DNA of 64,000 nucleotides from Bryobacterales bacterium (GCA_003170295.1 PNAJ01000125.1:62001-126000); one strand, 5' to 3'. Counted from the stretch's first letter, positions 33,719 through 42,885 are shown. Notes: generated by a model not told the origin, from the letters alone. Numbers and translations: made by a program.

Positions 33719-34778
33719 TTTCGGAATCGAAGTTCAATCGATCGCTGACGATGTAGAGAGGGCGGTTCTTGATTTCCTCGAAGATGCGAGCCACGTATTC
33801 GCCTAAAACGCCGATGGAAATCATCAACGCGCCGGCGGTGAGGCAATTCAATAGAATCAACGAGGCCCAGCCGCGCACAATATAGGCGCCTATAATCACG
33901 CAGACGATGGTGTAAACGCCGTAGCACAGCCCGATCGCGATCAACAGGAAACCAGCGAGGAAGCTGGTGCGGAGAGGCGTGGGGGAAAAGGTAACGGCCG
34001 CGGTCCAGGCGAATTTCAACATCTTGCCTAGCGAATACTTCGTTTCCCCGGCGGCGCGCGGCGCGCGAACGAACGGCTGCGCGATTTGCGGGAAGCCGAC
34101 CCAGCTCACCATGCCGCGCAGGAAGCGGTGGGTTTCGCGCATTTCGAGCAGCGCGTCGAGGCAGCGGCGCGAAACGAGACGGTAATCTCCGGTATCGGCG
34201 GGCAGATCCTTATAAACCAGAGCGGACATGAGGCGATAGAACAGCCAGGCGGACCATCGTTTGAACAACGTTTCCCCAGTGCGCTTGACCCGCTGCGCGT
34301 AAACCACGTCGTAGCCTTCGCGGTAGCGGGCGAGCATTTCGAAAATCAATTCGGGAGGGTCCTGCAAATCGGCGTCCATAAGGACGACGGCGTCGCCGCT
34401 GGAGGCGTCGAGACCAGCTGTGGCGGCGATCTGGTGGCCAAAATTCCGGGCGAAACAAAGGACCTTAAAGCGCTTGTCGCGCTGGGCCAGATGGTAGAGC
34501 TGGTGGACGCTCCCGTCGGAGCTGCCATCGTTGACCAGAATGATTTCGGCGGCGCAGGAAAGCTTCGCCAGCAGCTCCTCGAGCCGGGCTACCAGAAGCG
34601 GAAGGACTTCCTCTTCGTTATAGATAGGGATGACGAGCGAGAGCAGTTGCGGAGGGTCTCGCGGCGAGAGAATGTAGGCGGTTTTTCCCAACTGCGACCA
34701 GTATAAATCACGAAGGGTGCTGAGGATGCTACACTCGACCGAAAACCCGGATTGGGAGGAATCCACCGCAACTAACAT
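33708..34778 (-). CDS. glycosyltransferase family 2, DPM/GtrB/ArnC-like
   Basis: A membrane-anchored GT2: LVIPIYNEEEVLPLLVARLE, EIILVNDGSSDGS, NFGHQIAATAGLDASSGDAV, VLMDADLQDPPELI (DxD) and QRVKRTGETLFKRW, followed by two C-terminal transmembrane helices (TSFLAGFLLIAIGLCYGVYT, ILLNCLTAGALMISIGVLGE). Such enzymes attach a sugar to undecaprenyl or dolichyl phosphate for use by GT-C glycosyltransferases, and two such candidates follow at 34908 and 36694. The N-terminus is unclear: the frame is open to 34805, ATG 34778 is listed, and TTG 34691 would give a more typical 327-residue protein. The 5' part overlaps a plus-strand gene remnant. Confidence 0.9.
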   Translation of the reverse strand: MLVAVDSSQSGFSVECSILSTLRDLYWSQLGKTAYILSPRDPPQLLSLVIPIYNEEEVLPLLVARLEELLAKLSCAAEIILVNDGSSDGSVHQLYHLAQRDKRFKVLCFARNFGHQIAATAGLDASSGDAVVLMDADLQDPPELIFEMLARYREGYDVVYAQRVKRTGETLFKRWSAWLFYRLMSALVYKDLPADTGDYRLVSRRCLDALLEMRETHRFLRGMVSWVGFPQIAQPFVRAPRAAGETKYSLGKMLKFAWTAAVTFSPTPLRTSFLAGFLLIAIGLCYGVYTIVCVIIGAYIVRGWASLILLNCLTAGALMISIGVLGEYVARIFEEIKNRPLYIVSDRLNFDSETKK

Positions 34779-34866
34779 GGGTACATTCCTGCTGTGCGCC
34801 AGCACGCTGATTTATGAGGTTGTGTTGACGCGCCTCATGAGCTTGACCTCCTGGTATTACGCTGGA
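34777..34866 (+). pseudogene. N-terminal fragment of a spermidine-synthase-like membrane protein
   Basis: About 30 codons read MGTFLLCASTLIYEVVLTRL then MSLTSWYYAG, the conserved first transmembrane helix of spermidine-synthase-like (SpeE-related) membrane proteins. The sequence after SWYYAG is unrelated, so only the 5' tip of the gene remains. It lies between the GT2 gene and the PTPS-related membrane protein. Confidence 0.6.
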
Positions 34867-34907
34867 TGCTATCTGGTTGCTGGACACGTCAAGCCGGCGA
34901 GGGCCAA

Positions 34908-36602
34908 ATGAATACCGCGAAGCACCCACAAACGCTGCTGCACCTTCTTGTGCTCGCGGCAATTGTATTGCTGTTCACCTGGCCGGTGCTGTTTAACGGG
35001 CTGCCGGATTTATCGGCCGACGGGATCTACCACGCGATGTGGGCCAGGAATTTCTCCGGGCAATTGTGGCAAGGGGAGTGGTACCCACGCTGGTTGAGCG
35101 GAATGACCGGAGGCCTTGGGGCGCCGTCTTTTTTCATCTATCCGCCGTTCGGGGTCTATGTGGCGGCGCTGTTCAAGCCGTTGCTGGGCGAGCACGATCC
35201 GAACGGATGGCTGATGACGGGATGGAGTGCGGCGCTGGCGGGGCTATTATCGGCGATCGCGGCGTATTTCTGGCTGCGCGACCTGACCGACAGCACGGCT
35301 GCGTTGTTCGGTGCGGCGCTGTATGTGATTTCTCCCTACCGTCTGGCACTTAATTTATACAATGGCGGCTCGCTGGCGGCGCATTGGGGGTTTGTATGGA
35401 TGCCGCTAGTGCTGCTGGCGGTGAAATGGTGCGTTGAGGGACGGCGGCGGGCCATTCCGCTACTGGCGTTGAGCTACGGTTTGCTGGTGCTCACACATCT
35501 GCCGACGGTGCTCACTTTTTCCTGGGTGATACCGCTGGCGGTCTGGTTCATGAGCGAACCGAAGCAGCGGATCGAGGCGTTTTTAAGGACGTTCGCGGGA
35601 GTTGCGCTGGGAATCGGGTTTGCGGCGATCTATTTGCTGCCGGCAATGCTCGATCAAAGTAAATCGTGGATTGCGCTGGTGGACGCCGACCAATGGTTTT
35701 ACTACCGGAACAATTTTCTGTTCATAAAACTGGTGTCGCTGCTCGAGTATAGAGTGCGGGTGTTGGTGCTGGTGCTCTCGATGGCGGCATCAACGGCGCT
35801 ATTTTTCTGGCTGCTGCGGCGCTTCGATACGGACTCGAAAAGAAGGCGCCTGGCGCTGCTCTATTTCCTGACTGGCATGGGTTCGTTGGTCATGATGACG
35901 CATCTGAGCATACCCGTTTATGAAGTGTTTAAATTTTTGCAAAAGATTCAGTTTCCGGCGACGCGCTTTGCAAGCGCGCTGACGGTGAGCCTCGTGGCAA
36001 CGGCGGCGCTGGCGTTTCCGTTTCTGTCGTCGTTGAAAACACGCGCGGTGGTGGGGATGTTGATCATTGGCTGGATCGGGGCGGATGTATGGGCGGCGTC
36101 GACCGCATTTTCGGCGTGGCGCAGGATTCCCGAGGAACGGGCGGCGAGGGACCGGAAAACACTTGAGCTGCAGTGTGAGCTATTCGATCAGTGGCCCAGG
36201 CCGGCCGATAGCATGCGGTTGAGCGAGATACCGGCGCTGGAGGCGTTTCTGGCGGCGCATCCGGCGCGCTCGCTGGTTCAGAACACGGTGGGAGCGACGG
36301 CGGATGTGGAGAGCTGGCGGCCACGGCTGGTTGCCATCAAGGTGCATTCGCCGGAAGACGGGCGGATGACCATCGGGCACTTTTACTATCGGGACTGGCG
36401 GGCGCACATCCAAGGGTCGGGGCAAAGCGCGGCAGTGACGCCGTCGCCGGAAGGGCTGCTCGAAGTGGAAACGCCACGCGGGGATTACACGCTGATTCTG
36501 GAGTTGATCCGGGACACGCCGGAGCATGCGGGGATCTGGATTTCGACGATTTCGCTGGTTTTGATTTGCGGGCTCTCAATTCGCGCCGGCGTGAGGCGGT
36601 AG
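34908..36602 (+). CDS. polytopic membrane protein, PTPS-related / GT-C-like
   Basis: A 564-residue integral membrane protein with about 10-11 helices. The first loop has LSADGIYHAMWARNFSGQLW, then QGEWYPRWLSGMTGGLGAPS, typical of the '6-pyruvoyl-tetrahydropterin synthase-related' membrane family, which is fold-related to GT-C glycosyltransferases (an acidic D in the first periplasmic loop). The C-terminal ~130 residues form a soluble periplasmic domain. It probably transfers or handles a lipid-linked sugar supplied by the GT2 upstream. ATG 34908 was chosen because GAGGG lies 6 bases upstream; the frame is open to 34866. Confidence 0.8.
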   Translation: MNTAKHPQTLLHLLVLAAIVLLFTWPVLFNGLPDLSADGIYHAMWARNFSGQLWQGEWYPRWLSGMTGGLGAPSFFIYPPFGVYVAALFKPLLGEHDPNGWLMTGWSAALAGLLSAIAAYFWLRDLTDSTAALFGAALYVISPYRLALNLYNGGSLAAHWGFVWMPLVLLAVKWCVEGRRRAIPLLALSYGLLVLTHLPTVLTFSWVIPLAVWFMSEPKQRIEAFLRTFAGVALGIGFAAIYLLPAMLDQSKSWIALVDADQWFYYRNNFLFIKLVSLLEYRVRVLVLVLSMAASTALFFWLLRRFDTDSKRRRLALLYFLTGMGSLVMMTHLSIPVYEVFKFLQKIQFPATRFASALTVSLVATAALAFPFLSSLKTRAVVGMLIIGWIGADVWAASTAFSAWRRIPEERAARDRKTLELQCELFDQWPRPADSMRLSEIPALEAFLAAHPARSLVQNTVGATADVESWRPRLVAIKVHSPEDGRMTIGHFYYRDWRAHIQGSGQSAAVTPSPEGLLEVETPRGDYTLILELIRDTPEHAGIWISTISLVLICGLSIRAGVRR

Positions 36603-36693
36603 AAGGTGCTCGATTGCCCGCTGGGCGGAGCATAGGCTATTCTCAAGTAATCTGCGTCTCTTTGCCATTCACTTCCTGGCGTATCTTCCCTTA

Positions 36694-38289
36694 GTGCTGG
36701 TATTGCAATATAGGACGGGGATTTATCAGAGCGAACTGAGCCATCATCCGGATGAATCGGCGCACGTAGTCACCTCGCTGATGATTCACGATTACGTGAA
36801 AACTGGCATCGGCACTTCCCCGCTCCGCTTCGCTGAAGATTACTATGTTCACTACCCGAAGGTCGCTTTCGGCATCTGGCCTCCATTGTTTCACTCCACA
36901 GCGGCCTTATGGATGTTGCTGTTCACACGCACGCAACCTTCGCTACTGATCTTCATCGCTTTCCAGTGCGCGCTGTGCGCGTCCATGCTGGCGGTCTTCT
37001 CGCGGCGGCTGCTGCCTCCTCTCGCGGCCTTCGGTCTCGGCCTCTGGATGATTCTGCTGCCGGCATTTCAAAATGCGTCCAGCGTGATCATGGTGGACAT
37101 TTTTCTCACCATCATGGAGTTCCTGGCCATGATGCTGCTGGTCGAGTTTTTTCGCTCCGGCAGCATGAAGGACGCGATCTGGTTCGCCATCTGCACCAGC
37201 CTGGCGATGCTGACTAAGGGAAACGCCAATGCATTAGTGCTGTGCGGTGTTTTCATGCTGCTGCTGACGCGGCAGTTTGCCATTCTCACGAAACCCGCCA
37301 TTTACGTGGCCGCCTTGATCATTGTCCTGGTGGGGGGGCCATGGCAGGTGATTACGTTGCGTCTGTTCAAAGACACGATACCCTTGTCGCAGATCACGCT
37401 TTCGCGCCTCTGGACCATGTTCGCCGGCTACACCGAGATTTTGGTCTTACGGCTCAGCTTGCCTGTGTTTCTGTTGGCCCTGGTGGGTCTGGCCGCGGAG
37501 TGCGTTCCGATGCTGCTGGGGCGGCGGAAGGATTCGCAAACACTCGAATGCGCGGGCGCGGCGTCGCTGTTGCTGGCGGTTCTCGCGTTTCACTGCATCG
37601 CGACGAACTCCAACCCGGACGATCGCTATATTCTGCCGGCTCTGCCCTTTTTCCTGCTGTTTGCGGCGTTTGGGATTCGCTTCATCGCGTCCATCATGCC
37701 CTTTCGAGCGCTTTCCTTTGCGGCGAGGTCTGCTGTGCTGACGGTGCTGACGCTCGGATGGTTCGCTAAAACGACGTTCGTCATTCCTCATCGCCCGCAG
37801 ATGGGATTTCAAGAGTTTGCGGATTTGTTGCTTCCGTCGCGGGTCAGCGATGAAGCGGTGTTGGTGTGCTCCGATGTCTGGGGCGAAGGGGCTTTGATCA
37901 CCGCCTTCGCGCTCGGCGACCGCGAACACCACGAACATATCGTTCTGCGCGGCAGTAAAGTTCTGAGCGAAAACATATGGATTACGGGCGGCTCCTACTC
38001 GCCGTTATTTCACAGCTCCGCGGAGCTGGAGCAGTATCTCGAATCGGTCCCGGTCGACGCGATTGTCTCCGACCTTTCAGAAACGATATGGCCCCAGGAT
38101 CGAGAGATCGTGACGCAGACACTGCGGGCGAATCCCGATAAATGGACGGTGGTGTCGGAACTACCGCAGGGTCCGGAGTCGCGTCATCTGCAACTGTACC
38201 GCTGGACCGGACCGGACCATTCACACGTCCGCAAGAATGTCAGTATCCGGATGCGGCTCATGCTGGGGCGGGATTTCCTATTGAAATAG
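36694..38289 (+). CDS. ArnT/GT39-like glycosyltransferase (start uncertain)
   Basis: A polytopic GT-C-like protein of about 531 residues. HHPDESAHVVTSLMIHDYVK places an acidic pair (DE) in the first periplasmic loop, as in ArnT/PMT-type enzymes, followed by PKVAFGIWPPLFHSTAALWM and about ten helices, then a soluble C-terminal domain (LVCSDVWGEGALITAF). The GTG at 36694 starts in the middle of the first helix. Frame-consistent codons upstream (NLRLFAIHFLAYLPLVLVLQ) complete that helix but contain no ATG, GTG or TTG before an in-frame stop. The true start may be a rare codon such as ATT or CTG. Confidence 0.8.
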   Translation: MLVLQYRTGIYQSELSHHPDESAHVVTSLMIHDYVKTGIGTSPLRFAEDYYVHYPKVAFGIWPPLFHSTAALWMLLFTRTQPSLLIFIAFQCALCASMLAVFSRRLLPPLAAFGLGLWMILLPAFQNASSVIMVDIFLTIMEFLAMMLLVEFFRSGSMKDAIWFAICTSLAMLTKGNANALVLCGVFMLLLTRQFAILTKPAIYVAALIIVLVGGPWQVITLRLFKDTIPLSQITLSRLWTMFAGYTEILVLRLSLPVFLLALVGLAAECVPMLLGRRKDSQTLECAGAASLLLAVLAFHCIATNSNPDDRYILPALPFFLLFAAFGIRFIASIMPFRALSFAARSAVLTVLTLGWFAKTTFVIPHRPQMGFQEFADLLLPSRVSDEAVLVCSDVWGEGALITAFALGDREHHEHIVLRGSKVLSENIWITGGSYSPLFHSSAELEQYLESVPVDAIVSDLSETIWPQDREIVTQTLRANPDKWTVVSELPQGPESRHLQLYRWTGPDHSHVRKNVSIRMRLMLGRDFLLK

Positions 38290-38297
38290 AATGGCTG

Positions 38298-38380
38298 GTG
38301 GGCTGTACCTCAAACATGTCGACACGACTGTCGACACGGCACGCGTGGACGCGTGCGCCACAAGGGAAACCACAGCCCAC
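38298..38380. repeat. double-hairpin repeat with outer stem (copy 3)
   Basis: Read on the minus strand, this is the same pair of hairpins as copy 2 (TTGTGGC, then GCACGCGT/ACGCGTGC, then GTCGACA-GTCG-TGTCGAC). Here the two hairpins are enclosed by a perfect 9-bp inverted repeat, GTGGGCTGT (38298-38306) and ACAGCCCAC (38372-38380), so a transcript could form a three-way junction. It lies between two convergent genes. Confidence 0.75.
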
Positions 38381-38395
38381 TAGTGGAGAGCGGTG

Positions 38396-39124
38396 CTAGC
38401 GCTTGCGGCCAAAGGCGGCGTACTGGCCGCCGGCGGGGACTTTTTCTAGCAGAGCTTCTATCCCTCTGGCTTTGCGATACATTTTTTGCGGGAAATAGAG
38501 GAAGTAGCTGGTCCACTGGTCCACGCCAAGGCCGGCTGCGGAAAGTAGGCGGCGCGCCGTTCGGGCGGTCAGCAGTTGCGCGTTCTCATCCACAGGAGTG
38601 CGACGGACAATAATCTGGGTGGCGGGATTGAAGGGATTGTGCTCGATGATGCACGCCGTTCCACCCGGCCGCAACACTCGGGCGATTTCAGACGTGAGCG
38701 CGGGACGGCCGGCTGGCTCGACGTGATGATACACACACACGACGGTGACCAGGTCGAAGCTGCTATCTTCAAACGGCAGACGGGAAGGATCGGTCTGCGT
38801 CACTACATGCAAACCCTCGCAGGCTTTCATCATCCCGGTCGACACATCGCAGCCCGCGGCGTTGGCGAAGCGAGCGCTGCCCAGGCGCAGCAGTTCGCCG
38901 GCTCCGCATCCGACGTCGAGCCAACTCGACTGCTCCGGAAGCATGCCGATCCGCTGCATGTATTTCTCGAGAAGCTCCCACTTGCGTTCGAAAAAGAAGG
39001 CGGTTTCGCCGGCAAATTTGCGCCGGATGGGATCGTCCAGCAATTTTGCGTATTCTTCGGCGTAGCGATCGAATTCCGGCGCGGGCACTGGGTCCATCAT
39101 ACTATGGGGCGAACGTTGGGCCAT
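38396..39124 (-). CDS. class I SAM-dependent methyltransferase
   Basis: A roughly 242-residue methyltransferase: FDRYAEEYAKLLDDPIRRKF, then SSWLDVGCGAGELLRLG (motif I), AAGCDVSTGMMKACEG (motif II), SFDLVTVVCVYHHVEP (motif IV) and VLRPGGTACIIEHNPFNPAT. This pattern is the Methyltransf_11 type often found in glycan clusters (substrate unknown). The C-terminal part ends GGQYAAFGRKR. The frame is open to a TTG at 39136; ATG 39124 and ATG 39097 are alternatives. It is convergent with the ArnT-like gene. Confidence 0.87.
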   Translation of the reverse strand: MAQRSPHSMMDPVPAPEFDRYAEEYAKLLDDPIRRKFAGETAFFFERKWELLEKYMQRIGMLPEQSSWLDVGCGAGELLRLGSARFANAAGCDVSTGMMKACEGLHVVTQTDPSRLPFEDSSFDLVTVVCVYHHVEPAGRPALTSEIARVLRPGGTACIIEHNPFNPATQIIVRRTPVDENAQLLTARTARRLLSAAGLGVDQWTSYFLYFPQKMYRKARGIEALLEKVPAGGQYAAFGRKR

Positions 39125-39136
39125 GCTTTCTGCCAA

Positions 39137-39422
39137 ATTCCATTGGATTTTGGATCATAGCTCATGGGTTGTGGTCTATAGCCCACTGGCATGCGATAAG
39201 TGTCAAGCGAGGATAGACGATCCGGAATCATCTGCGTTAGCGCGGCCATCAATTAGACTTCGGATGTAAGACCTCTGCGACTGGCTAGTTACAGGCGCGA
39301 GAGGAGAACCAGTACGCCCGCCACACCCGAATTGTCCGGATCGATTGGGCTTATCAGGCGCTTCGATCGCTGAATATCCCGCGCCGATGGCATAGGAGGA
39401 ACCATCCATCGCAAAGTCGTCT
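39137..39422. other. gap ahead of a broken sigma-factor gene
   Basis: No gene is supported. A good ribosome site (GGAGGA) at about 39400 precedes the sigma-factor fragment. The rest contains no clear hairpin or coding frame on either strand. Confidence 0.35.
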
Positions 39423-39573
39423 GTGGCTTCCCTCAGGTCTAGTGCTGAGTTCGATCGCATATTCCTGCCGCATCTGGATGCTGCTTACAACTTGGCGCGT
39501 GTACTGATGCGAAACGCGGATGATGCTGAGGATGTGGTTCAGGAAGCTTACCTGCGGGCGCAGAAATTTCATG
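39423..39573 (+). pseudogene. ECF sigma factor, 5' fragment only
   Basis: From GTG 39423 the frame reads FDRIFLPHLDAAYNLARVLM and RNADDAEDVVQEAYLRAQKF, which is sigma region 2.1-2.2 of an ECF RNA polymerase sigma factor. After about 39573 the sequence switches to an unrelated gene (a PDZ fragment on the other strand), so regions 2.3-4 are gone. It is a truncated remnant at a rearrangement junction. Confidence 0.75.
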
Positions 39574-39603
39574 TTGAACCACCTGGCGGGCGGGTACGCG
39601 GGT

Positions 39604-39870
39604 CTAACGCACCGGCGCCTCCGCCACGAGCGTTATCTCCCGCTGGCCCCGCCAGATGTTAATTTTGACCGTCCCGAAGGCCGGCGACTCCGCGGAGAGC
39701 CGCTGCAGGTCTCGGACTGTGTCTGTCGCCTTGCCGTCCAACCGCAGCACTACATCTCCCTTTCGTCAACCGGCAGCCGCCGCACGGCTGGCCTGCGGCA
39801 CATCCAGCACCAGTATTCCGGCTTCGCCCGGAAGACCCGACGCGGAGACCTCTCGAAATCGGCCTCGGCG
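39604..39870 (-). pseudogene. C-terminal PDZ-domain fragment with in-frame stop
   Basis: The minus strand in one frame reads LPGEAGILVLDVPQASRAAA, then an in-frame TGA, then RKGDVVLRLDGKATDTVRDL and FGTVKINIWRGQREITLVAE before a TAG at 39604-39606. This is the C-terminal half of a PDZ domain as in HtrA-like or acidobacterial periplasmic proteins. The TGA replaces a codon that is normally a hydrophobic residue (AGL.KGD). The upstream part is replaced by the esterase gene. Confidence 0.7.
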
Positions 39871-40934
39871 TCCCATGTAATTTCATTTCCCCCGCTACCC
39901 CTGGACGTCACCCGAACGTTGAACGGTGGAAGCGGTGGAGTAACGTCAGCAACGGTTCCGCTCTTGACGTACTCGATCCAGATCCTGGCTACTCGTTCGT
40001 CAGGCAGCCAGACCGCTTCTAGAGGGTTGCCCTTGTAGGAAGAAGCCGGCACAGCCGTTTGGCCAAGGAAGAGCGCTAGCCAACCCTTGCTCATGTCCAC
40101 AGGCGTGAGGTTTTGACGATTGCTGCCCTTGGCCGGCAGGCGCATTGCCAGACAGGCGTTTAGGAAAGGAATCGCCAGATAACGCGAGTCGCCGGTCTCA
40201 TGACCCGTGCGTGGATCGGGGGCAAATCCGGCCGGGCCGCCATTGCTGCGATATTCGCAGGCCCTCGCAAGAGTGGTGGTATATGCGCCGCGTTCCTGCT
40301 CTTTCACGCCGGCGTTTCCCATGACGGGGACCGCGTAAGCGGCGGCCGGCGTATCGGGCTGCGGGAAATCTGGCCGGTTTCGGAACGAGCCGGATCGCAG
40401 GAACGCGGCAGCCACGCGGTCCGGGTGTAGGGTTGTCATCACGTCTGACCAGATGCCGCCTCCCGAGTGTCCCCACAGGGCCCAGGGCACAGTCGCAAGC
40501 TCCGGATGCTTCGCCTGCGCCGACAACTCGCCGAGTGCTTTGAGGAAGGCTTCATCCGAGCCACGCCGGGGATCGAACCAGAGTTCGGATCCGCCGGGGG
40601 AAGCGTCGGTTGCATCGGTCAGGACGTGATAGGAGGGACCGAGCAAGGCACAGTTCCATTTCTTAGCCAGAGCCTGCCAGTGTAAATCGTATGCGGCCGT
40701 GGCTCCCTTTTCAGCCGCGGTTCTTCCCGCGCCATGTTGATGAACGATCACGCAGCGGAATCGGGCGACGTCGTCCGGAATCCACATCGTGTAGGTTACG
40801 CCAATCTGCAATTGGTTCGCTGCAGTCGACGGCGGGTACTCGACCTGTAAGTATTTTCCCGCTCCGTGAATTGGTCGATTCAGGAAAGATAGACAACCCA
40901 TCGTTAACACCAGCGCCCGAGAGTTGATGTTCAT
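39750..40934 (-). CDS. secreted alpha/beta-hydrolase (C-terminus replaced by rearrangement)
   Basis: A 394-residue predicted secreted hydrolase. It has a signal peptide (MNINSRALVLTMGCLSFLNR), an oxyanion region (RCVIVHQHGAGR) and the nucleophile elbow WALWGHSGGGIWS (Ser ~residue 170), as in feruloyl-esterase/PHB-depolymerase-like enzymes. Around residue 350 an Fn3-like segment begins (PPFNVRVTSRGSGGNEITWD, AEADFE) but stops after a few residues. The last ~35 residues (from RSPRRVF) are out-of-frame sequence of a PDZ gene. The core domain is complete, so it may still work, but the C-terminal domain is lost. AAAGGAG lies upstream of ATG 40934. It follows the gene at 40986-42581 by 51 bases, likely one transcript. 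Confidence 0.78.
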   Translation of the reverse strand: MNINSRALVLTMGCLSFLNRPIHGAGKYLQVEYPPSTAANQLQIGVTYTMWIPDDVARFRCVIVHQHGAGRTAAEKGATAAYDLHWQALAKKWNCALLGPSYHVLTDATDASPGGSELWFDPRRGSDEAFLKALGELSAQAKHPELATVPWALWGHSGGGIWSDVMTTLHPDRVAAAFLRSGSFRNRPDFPQPDTPAAAYAVPVMGNAGVKEQERGAYTTTLARACEYRSNGGPAGFAPDPRTGHETGDSRYLAIPFLNACLAMRLPAKGSNRQNLTPVDMSKGWLALFLGQTAVPASSYKGNPLEAVWLPDERVARIWIEYVKSGTVADVTPPLPPFNVRVTSRGSGGNEITWDAEADFERSPRRVFRAKPEYWCWMCRRPAVRRLPVDEREM

Positions 40935-40985
40935 CCGGCTCTCCTTTCCAGTTACCGAGACTGTCCGTTTGCGTTCGTGGTGTAC

Positions 40986-42581
40986 CTACCGCTGGTGGCT
41001 CAGAATGAAATCCACGACCGGCTTCGGATCCTTGCGCGACAGCGGGAAGTGACCCTCGCCCTCGGTCACTAGCACCGTGATCTTCCCGCCGAGTTCCTTG
41101 TAGCGCTTCTCCACCACACGTGTATTGTCCTTCAGCCACGGGTCGAGGCTACCGCAGTCGTGCAGAATCGGCACCCCGGCCTTGGCCAGCGGCGCCAGGT
41201 TATCGATCGGCTGCGTCTTCGACGGGCTGGGCAGGTACGGATCCAGCGGCGCCGGGCTGCCGATCGGCGGCGTGTTCGACATCAGGCTGCGCATGAGCGG
41301 ATTCCGGGCGCAAATCACCGAGACCTTGTCCGGGTTCGCGATCGCCCACGCGTACGACTCGCCCGCCTTCGCCCCGGTCCCCTCCATCACCACCTTCTCC
41401 GCAAATCCGTTGTCGACCATTAGCTTATAGACCTCGTCCCACTTCTTTTGCACGGCCCCCGACCCCGAGATTGGCGGCTGCACGATGTAGTAACCCTTGG
41501 CAAGTAGCGCCAGAGCGACTGTCGAGTCGCGCTCGAGAAAGCTCGGATGGAACACCCACAGCTTGCCCGGCGCCGGTTTCTCTGGCACCACGATCGACAT
41601 GGCATCCGCGTGGAAGTTACCCGTCCCCGGACTTGTATAGCGATCGTAGGAGGGAACGTATCCCGGTCCGCGAACCGTTGCGTAAGTATTTTCTTTCTTC
41701 AGGTACATGTAGGAACTGTCGAGGCTATAGTAGTGCGTCTTGGTGTAGGTTGAGTCGGCGAACGCCGGCCGGTTCGCGTCTGCCGGTTGCATGTGCTGCT
41801 CGATCCAGTCCGCGATCGGCGTCGGGTCCTCGAGACTGTGCGGGTGATGCGCAACGCCTTCCTTCATGATCACGGTGATTGAGCCGCCCCACTGGTGATA
41901 TATTTTCTCCACCACCATCGTGTTCCGCAGCACAAAATCCTCAGTGCCGACGACGTGCAGCAGGGGTATGTCATGTTGGGCCAATACCGGGATTTTGACG
42001 TAATCGTAGTCGTAGACCGCGGGATTGTCCGCGTAGATACAGGCCACCTTGTCGGGGTTAGCCCCACCCCAGTTGAACTCATTGACTCCGCCCTTGCTCA
42101 TCCCGATGAAGGCCGATTTCTTCGCCAAGCCGTGGGTTTCCGTCATGAACTTGTACCACAGGTCCCACGCCTTGCCTTGTCCTACTGGGTCGGGCGCCAC
42201 AAAGGCGATGTGAAAACCGCGTCTCAGTAGCTCGACTTCGGTTTGAGGCTGGTGGTTCCAATAGCAGCCTTGCCATGACCACGGATTGCCGGGCGCCGCC
42301 TTCTTGGGGACGACTACGACGCAGCGGCGCTTGCCGCCCTTTATACTCACGTCGATTCCGAAACTCGTCACCTCGCTCGCCGGGGCCGTCATAGGCGTGA
42401 TGGCCCCAGTGGCATCGTCCATTATGAAGTCATAGCGTTCGAACCCCTCGTGCCAAGTGGTTTTCTCGCCTTCGAAGGGGATGTACACGTCCGCTGCCTT
42501 GGCGTTGCTGGAAGCCCAAACGATGGCCGCTGCGAAGAATAACTTGAGACCGGAACGAAAATGTCTTCTGGAACTGTTCAT
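40986..42581 (-). CDS. secreted tandem alpha/beta-hydrolase-like protein
   Basis: A 531-residue protein with a signal peptide (SGLKLFFAAAIVWASSNAKA). It holds two alpha/beta-hydrolase-like halves: residues ~50-290 with FIGMSKGGVNEFNW (Ser in a GxSxGG-like elbow), VVGTEDFVLRN and GVAHHPHSLEDP (His); and residues ~300-531 with MEGTGAKAGESYAWA and GEGHFPLSRKDPKPVVDF. In the second half the elbow reads GTGAKAG rather than GxSxG, so it may be inactive. Reaction unknown; an esterase on glycan- or lipid-like substrates is plausible. ATG 42581 was chosen over the open frame to 42767 because AAGGA lies 5 bases upstream and the signal peptide follows. Confidence 0.8.
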   Translation of the reverse strand: MNSSRRHFRSGLKLFFAAAIVWASSNAKAADVYIPFEGEKTTWHEGFERYDFIMDDATGAITPMTAPASEVTSFGIDVSIKGGKRRCVVVVPKKAAPGNPWSWQGCYWNHQPQTEVELLRRGFHIAFVAPDPVGQGKAWDLWYKFMTETHGLAKKSAFIGMSKGGVNEFNWGGANPDKVACIYADNPAVYDYDYVKIPVLAQHDIPLLHVVGTEDFVLRNTMVVEKIYHQWGGSITVIMKEGVAHHPHSLEDPTPIADWIEQHMQPADANRPAFADSTYTKTHYYSLDSSYMYLKKENTYATVRGPGYVPSYDRYTSPGTGNFHADAMSIVVPEKPAPGKLWVFHPSFLERDSTVALALLAKGYYIVQPPISGSGAVQKKWDEVYKLMVDNGFAEKVVMEGTGAKAGESYAWAIANPDKVSVICARNPLMRSLMSNTPPIGSPAPLDPYLPSPSKTQPIDNLAPLAKAGVPILHDCGSLDPWLKDNTRVVEKRYKELGGKITVLVTEGEGHFPLSRKDPKPVVDFILSHQR

Positions 42582-42885
42582 AGTCCTTGCTCTTTCTTTA
42601 GATTCTGGCGAGGGAACGAGCTCCGCACCGTGAATCCGGTTCTGGCTACCCACAGTGGAGGCCAGAGAAGGTTGCGGGATACCTTGGGAAACGAGGGAGA
42701 ACTTCTTCTGATCGTTCACAAAATATTCCTGAGTTCCCCGCTGCGCAATCGCGCTCATCGTCAGCACAAGCGTGAGCTCCGCCTTGGAACGGAATTCCTA
42801 GGCATTTGTTCCCCCCGCGACGCGATAAAATTTAGCCCCAGTTGGCTATTTTTCCACCTCGCCCAACGGTACTTTAGCGATACAT

